Of a DNA stretch of 64,000 bases, positions 1 through 12,316 are shown piece by piece (position 1 is the stretch's first letter; every line of letters starts with the position of its first letter). The stretch is taken from positions 394,501 to 458,500 of the forward strand of contig CAWZYM010000392.1 of assembly GCA_963966185.1 (NCBI GenBank), in the 5' to 3' direction. Source of the stretch: Rhabditoides inermis. Its lineage: Eukaryota; Nematoda; Chromadorea; Rhabditida; Rhabditidae. The notes beneath the pieces were generated by a model. That model did not search any database and was not told the origin of the DNA. It saw only the letters and a program-made list of their open reading frames with translations. The translations under genes and the position numbers were made by a program.

Positions 1-2469
1 GTATGAACAGCTACTCGACATAGAGACAGCTGGTATGCTCGCCCAGAATGCTACATACACGCTCGTTGTCAAGTACAGGTGAGAACAAAAACACCCATTC
101 ATATCTTCGAACATGTGTAACACCGTGTGTAATAATCATTCCTCGATTTGTTGTTATAGTAATTGTTGTGCTTGTTTCTGGTCAGTGGAGGAGAAGTGCA
201 GGAGTGATGTGAGTGATGTCCATATTTGTGAATCGCGAGTCGTGACTCGCGAGAGGAGAATATTCAATGAGTGGAAGGTGGATGGGATATTCCCGTCGAC
301 TGCTGCCGCGCCCTCCCAATGAGACCACACTGATTGCAGGGGCAAAATCGACCGCAAGTCGAATGCCGGCATATTCTCCGCACCATACAACCAGAAGGGA
401 GAGAGACGGTAGAGATATCAAAGTTGGAAAGGGTGAGATTTTCTTTCAGGTTCATGCTCGCCACACATCTGCAACCACAAGAAGCCCGCAGAGCTTTCCC
501 ATGCATAGATGTACCCGAAGCGAAGGCTGTATTTCAGGTGAGAGGAAGAAGGGGAAATGAGACAGTGTGCGGTTACAGACCGAGGTGCGTCACCCGAAAG
601 GCACGCATGCGGTGAGCAATGCGAAGGAAGATGATCTTGGCGAGCGGGAAGAGACGGACGATTGGGGGTGGGTGGAGGAAGAAGTAAGAGTGGAATGTGA
701 ATGAGACCACTGCAGAGTGTGGACAGTAACTCGCTTCGAGCCAACTCCACTGATGTCTACCTATCTGTTCGCTCTCTGCGTATCTGACTTTCCGCATACC
801 GAAACTATCACAGAGGCCGGAGTTAGGGTGGGTTCGAGCTTTTTTTATTTGATTATATCAATACCTTGTTTAACAGGTGCGAATCTACGCAGAGCCATCG
901 AAGGCGCACGACACTGGCCACGCGATGCAACTCATCCCACAGCTACTCGCCTTCTACGACGACTACTTCCGCATCAAGTACCCACTCGCAAAGCTAGGTA
1001 TTACTACATTTATTGACCAGAAAACATGCAACCCGTAGATGAGGTGGAATTATGGTATCAGTTGATGTGTTGGGTGGCTCGGGCTGCGATGGCTCGCATC
1101 CACTCGGTGAGACGGTTCTGCGCCTCGCCTCGCACGTTCGCCACCAGACACATCGAGGCGCCCTCCTACAATCACTTCATCCGCATTCCCTCCACTCCCC
1201 TTGCTCACCTGCGCGTATGCTACCGCTTCCGACCCGGCGAGGCTGCCCACGTGATAGAGAGCTCCGTCCCCCCCTACCTGCACTCCCCTACCGTACTCCC
1301 ACCTGTTTCGAGAACGCGTTGATACTATACGGTACCGAGTGAACCTGGTACACTCAATGTAGACGGGGATTATTATTTGTCGCACCTGTGCCTCCAGAGG
1401 TGTTCGAAGAGAAGGCTCACATCACGCGGCCGCATCATCCACCCGGCGGCTGCGTCCATTCGCTAATTGAGAATTTAATTGGAAAAAAGGAGCTATAAAG
1501 TATACCCTCGGCGACCACGTGGAGTAGGGATTGGCGTTGTCGGGCGAATAATACGTCACCTGGTGATTCACGTTGGAAATAAGTATGACTATACATATAC
1601 CTCACTGCCTCTGGCGGCCCTCTCCCCGATGTGTCCATCTATGCCGAGTGGGTGGAGAATACGAGTGCGCACGAAAGAATCATATGTGTTGTTGGACACC
1701 TACAATGTATGTACAATCCATACGTGAATTGACACACCTTCTCAATGACCCTGCCGAGGAGTATGTATCCTATATTTGAGTATATGTACTGTGTATCAGT
1801 TTGTGTAGTAGGCGGATGACTGTCCACCACCCATGAGAGAAATGATTCGTGTGTAGATAGATGCGTGCTGCAACACACCGTCTCAAATATGTCTTCACGG
1901 AAACTATTTACTTTTTAAACTCTAGTTTGTGGGCGTGCGACCATCCCCCGCTGGAGTGTTCGAGTAGTTGGCGGACTGTGATCGACTGGAGAACAGGAGA
2001 AAGAGGCGCGGAGCCGAGCGAGAGAAGGCCTCTACAACACACATAGAATCTCCTCCTCTTCACCCACCCTTCGCCAAATACCCTGTCCTCCAATCGCATT
2101 TTCCCCTCTTCGATCAGATCGGCGACTGCCATCGCAGTGAGCGTCTTCGAGATAGAGGCGAGGCGATACGCGTGACCAGGTTGAGCCTGATACTCTCTAC
2201 ACGTCATTGTCGTTCTATTGCACTACCTGTCTCCTCGCTCGCAGATCCGCGTATCCGTATGCGGCAGTGAACAGTTCGCGGCCATCGCGGCGGAGCGAGA
2301 GAGCTGAACGGGAATAAGGGGAAGACACGAAGGCACTCACATATGCTGGGTATCTCATGCTCTCGCATCGCTCGCTCCACTTCCGGCTCCAGCCATGATA
2401 AAGTGGAAAGGTTATCCTGCAACATATTCACAAATTGTTTGAGAGAGAGAGAGAGAGAGCAAGAGCGAG

Positions 2470-2504
<35 letters not shown>

Positions 2505-5500
2505 TTGAAAGAAAGTGAAAGTACCGCAGTCCAGACGCGTGCGATGGGCATGTCTCTGTCTCTCCACGTGAACGAAGGCGTGCGAGCGAGGAACAGGAAG
2601 AGTGTGCGTCGATGAGGAGCAGAGAAAGAGCTCACTCCGGAGACGAACATCTCGGGAGACAGACCGTCCATCGTCTCCCCCAGAAGAGACAGATCCGACA
2701 GCGAGATGAGGCGGTATCCGAACAAGCACGATACAACACAATGTGACTTCACTTACCTCACTCCGTATCCCTTCCGCCACACTGCCAACGCTGTCGGGGT
2801 ATTGTTCTGCAGGCACTACTATTATCATTATGCGGTGTCATTTTACCTTGTCGTAGACTTGAAGCACATCCGGAAAGTAGCCCTCTCTTCCATGCACCAC
2901 ATCCATCTGGACAACAAGTGAGAGAGGCTCTTCCTGGAAAATAAAGCGATGATATATTCAAAAGTATTATAAAAAATTGTACCTGGACGATAAAGTGTTG
3001 CACGGCGCCCCTTCTCCTGTGCCATACCGCACTGAATGTGCGGCCAGTCGGGCCCGCACATATGTGCACAGGAGGCACTCGCTCGTCCGTCAATCGAGAC
3101 ACCTTCTCCTGCAGAGCCTCCACACTCGATTCGATGAGCAGCTCCTGTGTCCCTGCCAACACATCCGAGTTCACTACGAAGTAGGTGTTGTTCATGTAGG
3201 CATAGCTGCAGATGGCGGTGGCTAGCAGGCCAGTGGAGGAGAGGGTAGCGAGCAGCTCAGACAGATGGGACGCCTTCACGTGTACCTGAAGGAGGAATAG
3301 GAGGAGATGCGGATAAAGGTCGGAGACTCACGTGTGCTTGGCTGGTCTCACTTGCCGGGAGAGACACGAATCGAGGGAAGATATCCGACTCATGGATTGG
3401 CGAGAGCAGACGACCGGACAACTGTATCACACTGTAGCACTGCACACGGGTTTGGTACTTACCACGAGTCTGGGATAAAGTGAGGAGAGCCAGTGTAGTG
3501 TGACCTCTGCTCGGGCGGTTGAGAGAAGCAGCAGGAGGAGTAGCGGGAGGACCGCGCGCATCTCTCATCTGCCCACTGCCACTCCCCAACACAAAACGGA
3601 CAGACCTGAACGGGTTTCCCCCACTGCCAAATTATGCGACTGGAAGAAGGGAAAAACGCGCGCCCGCCACCCACAACAGAACGTGATGAGTCGGAAAACA
3701 GCGGGGAGACACGGAATGGGGAGGAGATACATGCGCGTATTGCAGATCTGTACGCGGTGCCGGCTCTCAAAGTGGCAGCTATGGAGAACTGGGGACTCAT
3801 CATATGCAGACAGAAGGTGCGCGAGGGTTAGAGGTCACGGTGATAAGAAACGATTGCAGTACGTTGTGTACAATGAGCATGTGAACACGCTGAGCGAGAG
3901 GAAAGACTCTATTATCATCCTATCACACGAACTCGCCCATCAGGTAAGGACGAGAGCTACCATACGGAAACGGAGAAGTAGACATGCGTGTTCAGTGGTT
4001 CGGCAACCTGGTGACGATGCGTTGGTGGAACAATCTGTGGCTGAACGAGGGATTCGCCACGATGATCGGCACAAAAGCAGCTGACTTTGTCGACCAGCAC
4101 ACTGTCCTGGGGGTGCGTTGTTCTGCTGTATTCACTCACCGTGATTCGGTTACAGGAGGAGACGATGATCACTTCTCTGGCGCACACTCTGCGCATCGAC
4201 CAGCAGGACAAGGTGGCGGCAGTCTCGATTCGAGAGGGAGTCGCATTCGAACCAGAGAAGCAGTTCAACCAGATCGTATACAAGAAGGCCGCGTGTCTCC
4301 TTCGAATGGTCGAAAGGGTGGTTGGAGCGAGCACGTTCAGAGACGGACTGAGTCACTTCCTGCAGAGGTAAGGCACACATTATGTATCTCCACGCACCTT
4401 GTTCTTTTCAGATTCGCGTACCGCAACGCCGACCACAAGGACCTCCTGGATGCCCTCACTCTGTGCGTATGACTCACTCTCTCATGTCATGTCCGTTATG
4501 ATGCATTGCTACATATCTCTCGCCCCGCACCCCCACAACACACATCCAGTTTCTGTTCCGTAGTGACATGGATGCGGTGGTGATAATCCGCATAATAACA
4601 TGACATGACATGTGATTGAGCGAGAGTGGATTGCAGGACGCACGATGCGGCAGAGGGCAGTCTCCTGTCCGGACAGTCGTTCACACTATCGGATATGATA
4701 GAGACCTGGATATACCACAAGGGATTCCCCGTTGTACAAGTGAGAAAAAAACAATGACACGAGATCGTTAAAATTCCCAAACCAAAAACGTGTATGTTTG
4801 AGGTGGAGCGGGATCCGGCGGAGGGCTCGTCTTGTGTCCGCATCTCGCAGTCCTACTTCCGCATATTCACTCCGAACGCGCATCTGCCGCCTCCTGGAGA
4901 CGCAGTGTGGAAGACTCCCCTCTTCCTCCTCGACCCACACGATGGACAGCCGAGGGTGCACTGGCTGGTAGAGAACAACACAGGTCCACCTCCGTCTCTC
5001 CCTCTCCATCTCACTCCTCTCCTCTCTTTCAGTGAGTGTAGACATGGGCGATCAGCTGGTGTTGGATCGTGATGTGCACACATTCATGCGGATACGGTGG
5101 GCTTGGAGGAAATATAGATAGAGAGTAGATGGATTCTATTCTTCCAGTTATGACGACGAGTTGTACGAGCGAATCACGGCGCAGCTGCTCAAGGATCCCA
5201 AGAAGTTGTCGATTGCAACGAGGTATGCAAGGAGGGAGAGGGAACTGATGATAGACGTTCCAGGTCTCGCATCATCGACGACAGCTGCAACTTCGCGGAG
5301 AAGGGTGACATTTCGTATCGCAATGTGTTCCGCATCTTCTTCTTCTTGCGAAAGGAGGTGTGAATTTTTTTCTTTTCGATACCTATAGTCCCGTTTCAGC
5401 GCGACTTCACTCCTTTTATCATGGCGAATGCGCATCTCGATGTATACATCGCTAGGTTCTCAGCAGCGCCGCAGTACGCTCTCCTCAAGGCGAGTCGTCT

Positions 5501-6634
5501 TCCATTCCTTTCCATCCATGGTCTTTAGGAATTTCTGATGCGTATCCTGGAGCCACTATTTCACCAATTCATTAACCACCCAGGAGGCAACACCAGTGTG
5601 CCAGAGTGGAACGAAGAGTAAGTATTGATAATGAAAAGCAACCCTCTTCCTTCTAGCCAATTCCGCGAGTTGGTGTTCACGAAGATGTGTCTGTCGGGTC
5701 ATCCGCCGTGCATCCAATACTCGCGGCGGCTCTTCGACCAGCTCAAGGAGGCATGCAAGGACAAACTGCTCAGCGACAACTCGTGCAACACGTGAGAATG
5801 ACGAACGGAAAGGGGACCGGATAGATTTCAGGATCCCTTCCTACATGCGCTCTCCCGTCTATGGAACGTCCATCATGTTCGGAGACGTGAGTGAAATGAA
5901 ATAGATTGAGATGTTTTGTGTTCCAGCAGCACGACTTCGATTTCCTTCACGAGAAGTGGCTGGGGGAGATCTACCAGTCGGAGAGAGACCGCATCTGGAA
6001 GGCCATGGCCGCCAGCACAAAGAAACACCTTATACACAGGTGATCCCAGCCACGCTCACCGAAACCCTTGTTGTAGGATCTTCCGAGATGTGATGCTGGA
6101 TCACTCTGGCAGAGAGGACTTCCGCACCCACTGCGCAGAGCATGTCAAGTGAGGCTGGAGAGGGCGAGAGAGATGGGAGATTGCTTGCAGGTACCACCAC
6201 CCTGTCAACCACTTCAAGTCGTTCCTCATCGAAAACATGGAAGAGGTGTTCACAAAGTGAGTCGTTGATTTATAGTTCAAATTTCACAATTTTGTCGTAG
6301 ATACCGTCACGTGGATAACTACTTGAACGTGATTCTGCTGTGCTTCTCGCGGAGCATCGAAGAAAATGATTTGGATGTGGTGGGTGAAAAGAAGGGAGAA
6401 GTTGCACGTGTTATCTTGCAGTTCTCTATGGTGGAGCAGCGTATGAACGCGTCTCTCGCGCGGCCTGCCAAGAGGGCATCACAGTACTATGAAAGGTGTG
6501 TGAGGAGAACGGGAAGAGAGGCTATCACATAGTTCAGGTTCCATAGTATCCGCGAGTGGAAGCGTCTGTATGCGCGCGAGTTCTTCGGTAATCTGACGGA
6601 CGTTCTGGGAGACAAATCACTCATGATCAACTGA
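1..6634 (+). CDS. M1-family zinc aminopeptidase, 5' end cut by window edge
   Basis: Removes N-terminal residues from peptides; relatives include aminopeptidase N, PSA and ERAP. About 26 short exons join in frame. The visible order is the end of the N-terminal beta domain (1-78, 340-409), the ARRAFPC segment (450-537), the [11 protein letters not shown] segment (about 717-829), a MENWG motif (about 3775), the zinc site HELAHQ (about 3927-3944, exon end), WFGNLVT with LNEGFA (about 3990-4110), and a full ERAP1_C-like helical tail ending at TGA 6632-6634. The zinc signature HExxH-x18-E is intact. The exopeptidase motif, normally GAMEN, reads AAMEN. The intron at 998-3745 is 2748 nt and houses an antisense gene; nearly all others are about 35-60 nt. 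The intron at 5490-5528 has a GC donor. The start codon and any signal peptide or membrane anchor lie left of the window, so the subfamily and location cannot be fixed. Confidence 0.93.
1058..3561 (-). CDS. Secreted serine beta-lactamase-fold protein (S12/class C), nested in an intron
   Basis: Encoded entirely within the 2.75-kb intron of the M1 gene, on the opposite strand. The start at 3561 gives a signal peptide ([18 protein letters not shown]) before exon 1 ends at 3463. The three class C/penicillin-binding motifs follow in order: SxxK as SISK (about 2145), YxN as YSN (about 1770) and HxG as HVG (about 1240). Around them are typical family phrases such as [19 protein letters not shown] and AAGWMM. 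The last exon ends in RATQHIN and TGA at 1058-1060. A roughly 200-residue domain precedes the hydrolase domain; I do not recognise it. C. elegans has a family of such LACT-like genes of unclear substrate; hydrolase or esterase activity is inferred from the motifs. One intron carries a (GA)n microsatellite at 2441-2502. Exon edges between about 2520 and 2700 are uncertain. Confidence 0.85.
2441..2502. repeat. (GA)n microsatellite in intron of the nested gene
   Basis: Nearly pure GA dinucleotide with a few GC interruptions, sitting next to the acceptor side of an intron of the S12 gene. On the minus strand it reads as a long polypyrimidine tract, which may help acceptor recognition. Confidence 0.9.
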
Positions 6635-6779
6635 TACTAGATCTCTTATGTCTTCTTGCCACCAGTACAACTATCCTCTCTTTTTGTCGCCATGCCTTTC
6701 TCTTACATATCTCTCGTTTCTTGTTCTCGTCCATATGTCTCTCTCATCAGCTTGTGTGTGATTCGATAAAGTATTTATT
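6635..6779. other. Convergent 3' ends of the M1 and GlcAT genes
   Basis: Only 145 nt separate the two stop codons. On the minus strand AATAAA begins one base after the GlcAT stop. The two 3' UTRs probably overlap. Confidence 0.6.
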
Positions 6780-7989
6780 CTACGTCTCCCGCTTCTCTTC
6801 TATCTTGTACCCGAATGCCCGTCCCTTCCACGATCGCATATCAGGATTGGCTGTCCGAGTGTGCCACACCAAAATGTCACGGTTCGTCTGAAAGCTGAAC
6901 TGAATAACATCACAATTGCTCTTCTGACTCACGTCGTTGTCGGTTCCGAACGGTTCGAGTTCGTTTAGTTTGAGACCGAGTCTCTCTAGAAAGCATGGCT
7001 CGGGCGCGCCGTATCCCACTCGGGCATCGCACTTCACTCCAAACGTCGCATTCGAGGAGACTATCAACTGAACACGCGATCCACACATCACTTTTCTCTT
7101 TTGCGTACCTGTAATGACACAGCGAATCCTGCCATGTCTGTGGCGAAAGTGCGCTTAGGCCCCCATTCCACATCCCATCCGATCACACTCCCATTCGAGA
7201 CACGAGGAGATTCGACCATAGTCTGTCCGACGAGACCTGCGAGGGGAAGGGAATGAGGGATGATGGGAGGGACTCACCGACTGCCCACACTCCGACACGT
7301 CTCACGCGGCGGATGTAGTGGGTGAAGAGACGGACGTCGTACGAGTTGTCGTCGTCAGCAAAGTATACAACGGCGTGTGAGTAGGGCTGACAGAGATATG
7401 ACAGCTAGACGGAGGATACTCACAGGGGGCAGCTTCAGCGTGCGCTCGCGCAGTAGTCGCATTGCAGAGTCGCGTTGCCACCAGCCACGTTCTCAAGTCA
7501 TACACATTTCACGTTTTAACATGTATGCTCACTTGGCGTTCCTTTGGGCGTCCGCTCAGCGATGTACGTGTATGGAAGTTGCGTTCTTTTCAATAATTCC
7601 TCAACTTGTGATGACAATCTGAATCTCTCCTATATTTCCTCAGTCAAGTTCTTACTGACCCATGTCCGTCCTCGACTACTATCCAGTGTAGATGTGGTAT
7701 ATGCGTGAGTGTGTTGCTCATTCTATAAAATGTTATAGTTTTATATATTTTCATATGATAGTCTCACCGAGTTAGTTCAGCGATCCGATGTGGTCGTGCG
7801 TAAGTCGGTGTGACCACTAATATGAGTGTATATTGGGCGAGTGGTAACCAAGAGGGCACTCTGAACGAAGTGAATAAGCAGTAACAGGACGACTCACTCA
7901 TATCTCGGCAGGTAACAGACCAGCGACGCACAGCCAATGAGGAGGATGAGCCAGAATGACACTCTACGCTTGCTTCTTCCGTTCGTCAT
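6780..7989 (-). CDS. Galactosylgalactosylxylosylprotein 3-beta-glucuronosyltransferase (GlcAT/B3GAT, SQV-8-like)
   Basis: Adds glucuronic acid from UDP-GlcA to a terminal galactose; in nematodes the best-known member (SQV-8) completes the proteoglycan linker tetrasaccharide in the Golgi. The start at 7989 gives a short basic cytoplasmic tail and one signal-anchor helix (about residues 11-27), the type II topology expected. In order follow VVTPTYARP and ELTR, HWIVVEDG, ELLKRT, AERTPKGTP, the donor-binding acidic motif FADDDN, DMAGFAV, and the C-terminal WHTRT. Length and motif order match glycosyltransferase family 43. About seven exons. The stop at 6780-6782 is followed almost at once by AATAAA, so the 3' UTR is very short, and the gene converges on the M1 gene, whose stop is 146 nt away. 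Assignment to GlcAT-I rather than another family-43 member is by resemblance only. Confidence 0.92.
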
Positions 7990-8985
7990 CCGATAATGAT
8001 ATCAAGGTCAGTCGTCAGCGTTACACAAACAACAATGTAATAAATAGCAAGTGTCAGTAGTAGCCTAATAGGAACGATAAACGTGAACGAGAAGATTTTT
8101 GGGGAATAAAGAGGGAGAAGAAGAGAGATATAATAGAGATAGAGAGAGATTGTACGGAATCCGCATATAGCTCAGGCACAATTGCGCAGCACATTCACCT
8201 GGAGGGTATGCATTGAATCACATTCTGTCGCATGTCGTCATTTGAATAGTATTGATTGCCGAAGCAGTCAGTGTTGGCGAGTCTCTTTTATGGGTTGTCG
8301 CATAACCACACTCAAAATCGTTATCCTCTCCCGTAGTCGTTCCACCCTCATGAACAACGTATCCCATAGAAACACGCAAAAAGACATCCTTTCAGGTGTT
8401 TTTTTTCTTCAAAGGATGAAGCTGCATGAGTTTCTGATGCTTGGAGATACTTCCAGGTCATTTCGTCGAAGTTAGAGATCGATCTGTCAATCATAAGATA
8501 CCTTACTTAACTCTATTTTTTATGGTAACACATTGTATAACTCGGCATTGAGCGCGTTCTTGGGTCTCCTCACGATCAGAAGTTTACCAGAGGGATCCGA
8601 TTTTTCTACAGTAATCCTGTTCTTAATAATGTTTCTTAATAAAGGTATTCACAGCTATATTGTTGTTATGAAGCGTTCAAAACATTTAAAAAAAATCTGT
8701 GAATTACTTATTCTAATAATTCAATTCATCGAATTTCTATTTACATAAATGGATAAAAAGATTCGTGATTCGTGTTTGAATGTGTATCCGCTAGCATATG
8801 TGTCTTTGACACGCATGTGTGTCATAACGATTTCGCAACAACTCAGCTGATATCCCACCACTCCTCGAAATTTCACATTCTACACCCACAATCTCCTCCA
8901 ATTTTCAGGTTTGTGTTTTGTACTTATCGTTTTCATAGTGATTTTTTTGAAATGAATAAGGTCATTTCTTCGTGTTTTGCAGACC
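7990..8985. other. Divergent intergenic region, GlcAT / capping enzyme
   Basis: About 1 kb of AT-rich DNA between two divergent genes. The longest open frames (8182-8475, 8533-8748) have no recognisable content and no neighbouring splice partners. The last bases form a pyrimidine-rich acceptor (TTTTGCAG) five bases before the capping-enzyme ATG, so this region may contain an outron. Confidence 0.6.
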
Positions 8986-11834
8986 ATGAGTGGTCCGACG
9001 AGGGAGAAGGCGTTGTTGGGAGTGCCCGATCGCTGGATGTTTTGTCCTAAAACTGGCCAGGTGTGAACAAATTGTTATGTTTCTTGTTTGAACATTTGTG
9101 AATGGTTTGTTTCAGATCGTTGCCAACCGCTTCTTTCCGTTCAAGACGCCCCTGTGTGCATTGTACGATGACCAGGTGGAGAAGCGCCTCCAGTTCCACC
9201 CTACCGACGTGTTCGAGCACCAGCAAGTGGGAAACACACTACTTTATTTTATACAATTTGTATATAATAAATAAACCCAGACGTCAGAATTATATGGCAA
9301 CTCTAAATGTTGCATGTTGTGCTTCGTACGTGCATTTGCCTGTTGAGGTTCGTGGTCGCAAGATTGGCTTGTGGATCGATCTGACGAAGACGGACAGGTA
9401 CTACAGTCCGCAGGAGGTGGAGTCTCGTGGATGTCAGTACAAGAAGCTCGCGCTGGCGGGCCACGGGTCGACGCCGCAGCCCGAAGAGGTCGCCGCCTTC
9501 CTCCGCGTCGCCAACGCATTCGTCGAGGTACTCATGGTTTATTTATGTATCTATATATTACTCACTAGACGTTATGATATGTACGTTGTGTGTTTAGAAG
9601 AACCCGGATGATCTTATCGCTATCCATTGCACGCACGGCTTCAACCGTACTGGCTTCCTCATCTGCGCCTACATGTGCGTCGTGCAGGTAAGTATTGTTT
9701 ATTTGTATTCACATAATATTATTGCGTTTGGTTTGAGGACTGGGCGGTGGACGCGGCTATCCTGGCGTTTTCCCGGGAGCGTCCCTGTGGCATCTACAAG
9801 CAGGACTATCTTTCCGATTTGTTCGCGCGCTACGGAGACCCCGAGGACTGCGTTGAGGTAAATACTATTGTTCTTGTTTTGTTTAACATTTGTAATAACA
9901 TAATAAATGTAAACAAACCATGTTGAGGCTCCTGCTCGTCCTACGTGGGAGTTCAACGAGGATGGCGGTATGGCGGACGACGCGAGGCCCAGTTCGAGTG
10001 GCGTTTCGAACGGATCCCATACAAATGGAGCCGAGCAGAGGAACGGTGCGTGTTAAGCTTATTTATTCTTGATTCGATACCACTTGTCATGTATCTTGAT
10101 CTATCATATATTTCAAACTGTACACCTCACAATAAATACTAGCACGTTTGATTTGTGCAGGCTCGTCTACGTCTTCTGGTAAGCGGTTCATGGACGGACT
10201 GGTGCCTTCAGTGACGCTGGTCGACGACGAGAGCAAGAAGGCACAGCTGAGGGGAAAGGTGGGCACACAAGAATGCGACTTCCCTATGCGCCGGTCTAGA
10301 TCAAGGAGCTGTGCGGGGCGCGCATGGACGGCTTCCCCGGACTGCAGCCCGTGTCGATGGAGGCGAGTCCCGAGAGGAACAACCTGGAGATGCTCAAGAA
10401 CAAGAGCTACATGGTCAGCTGGAAGGCGGACGGAATGCGGTGAGTGGGAATGGGATGAAAGGGTGGGCAGGGTAAACGCGCATTGCAGATACCTGATCTA
10501 CATCTTGGACGAGGGCGAGGTGTACGCGTTCGATCGAGACAACGAGGTGTTCCTCGTGAGTAGATTGGACAAGGAGTGTGGATGTGATGTGCCCACGTTC
10601 AGATTCCCAACCTCCGCTTCCCGCATCGCAAACACCCCCGTCACATACGCAATACACTGGTCGATGCGGAGATGATCATTGACAAGGTGGGGAAGAGCAG
10701 AACACAAGAGTTGAATGATGGATGCTGTTGTAGGTGCGCGACCAGAACGGAGTGGAGATGGACATGCCGCGTCTGCTCATCTACGATATCATCTGGTTCG
10801 AGGAGATCAACATCCGCGCGTGCAACTTCGACCAGCGCAAGTCGTGCATGTACAACGAGATCAAGAAGCCTCGGGAAGAGGCGATGAAGAGGGGCGAGAT
10901 CATCCGCGAGAGGGAGCCGATGAGCGTGCGCCTCAAGGACTTCTGGGAGGTAACGCACCTTTTCTATTCTCAGGGATTGGACAAGGAGTTTTTATTCTCA
11001 CTCCTCTATTGCCATTTTAGGTGGTGAGTGTTCCGAAGCTGTTCGAGCCCAAGTTCACGCAGACGATTGGTCACGAGATCGACGGTCTCATCTTCCAGCC
11101 TGTCGATGAGGTACGAGACGAGAGGGAAGAGGTTTATAATAGTTCATACGGGAGTTTAACAACTTGTGCAAAAACAAACAAACATTTTGAGATAGGAAAA
11201 AAATATACGTGGGTTTTCGTTCAGCCGTATGTGGCGGGTCGGTGCGACTCGGTGCTCAAGTGGAAGCCGCCCTCCCACAATTCGATCGACTTCAAGCTGC
11301 AGATCAGGAAGTAAGTAGTTAGTTGTGTTGACTTGCTTCAACATGTGATTGCAGGCAGAACAAGGAGGGTGAGCTGCCCGGATACGTGGGATTCCTCTAT
11401 GTCCAACACTGTGCCGATCCCATTGCCACCATGAAGGCTCGTTTATCGTCCCTTCTCTTATCCTATTGTCTATTTTTTTTCAGGCGACGAAGAAACTGCA
11501 GCCGTATGACGGCAAGATCATCGAGTGCAACTATGTGGTGCGTCCCTCCACCACTCTTCTTTTACTGACATCGTTATTGCAGAAGGGCGAGTGGTGTTTC
11601 ATGCGCGAGCGCACGGACAAGTCTCTTCCCAACTCGTTCAAGACTGCCAAGGCCGTGTTTAACTCTATGCAGTACCCCATCACCAAGGAGAACCTGTGCA
11701 AGTGAGTAGAGGAAGGAGGTGGACGTGGTACGAGTGTTGTGTTCAGCTACGTGATGCGAGTGGCGAAGAAGCGGCGTGTTCCGGGTATGCCGGGAGGAGG
11801 AGGAGGGGGAGACCCGAAGAGGCCGCGAGTATAG
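8986..11834 (+). CDS. cel-1: Bifunctional mRNA capping enzyme (RNA triphosphatase + guanylyltransferase, CEL-1 type)
   Basis: Forms the 5' cap on nascent Pol II transcripts: the N-terminal half removes the gamma phosphate, the C-terminal half transfers GMP. The start at 8986 lies just after TTTTGCAG, a likely trans-splice acceptor. The triphosphatase domain has the cysteine-phosphatase loop [10 protein letters not shown] (about 9627-9656). A short polar linker follows ([10 protein letters not shown], about 10000). The guanylyltransferase has the active-site lysine motif KADGMR (about 10425), then DGLIFQP (about 11081) and VLKWKPP (about 11250). The OB-fold end reads [19 protein letters not shown] and a glycine-rich basic tail ending at TAG 11832-11834. 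About 13-14 exons, all small. The intron at 11437-11483 starts with GC; the phase and the conserved MK/ATKKL junction both require it. The assignment is secure. Confidence 0.96.
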
Positions 11835-12316
11835 AGGAGGAGAGGAGAGAGAACACCCACTCTCCCGCACACACACGCATACACACACACACGCCATCCC
11901 ATCACACCACATCTCATTCATTTCTCATTTCCGTTTATAGATTCTTATATCACTAAGTGTTAATATTGACCGTGCTGTTGAGTTAATAAGTAGACTTACG
12001 TTTCCGATTTATAGAAGACAAGGGTATAATAGGTGTTTTCAGAGGATATTGTTTGCATTCTTCTATTGTTGCCGGCTTTGTATGAAATAATAAAATGTTA
12101 AAATCTCATTTTTGACTATGACAAATGTAAATGGAAATAGAGCGATGATTATGAACGTACTTTTATACAAATTAAAAAAAAGAGAAGTCTCCAAACGAGC
12201 GATGAGTGCGAGTAGTGTTGGCAAATGGATTTCGTGGTAACGAGTGCGCATTAAATGCAAATATACACATAATAAGAAGGTATTGATGAGATCTCACAGA
12301 ACGAGGCTCGTTGTGG
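11835..12316. other. 3' flank of the capping enzyme
   Basis: CA-rich 3' UTR-like stretch (about 11860-11895), then AT-rich DNA with an AATAAA-like signal near 12088. No coding feature supported. Confidence 0.5.

Noticed and set aside
2204..2752. 182-codon minus-strand frame
   Set aside because: It runs through introns and the GA microsatellite. Only short parts match exons of the nested S12 gene.
9244..9519. Minus-strand Arg-rich frame opposite the capping enzyme
   Set aside because: Antisense shadow of a verified exon with no splice signals.
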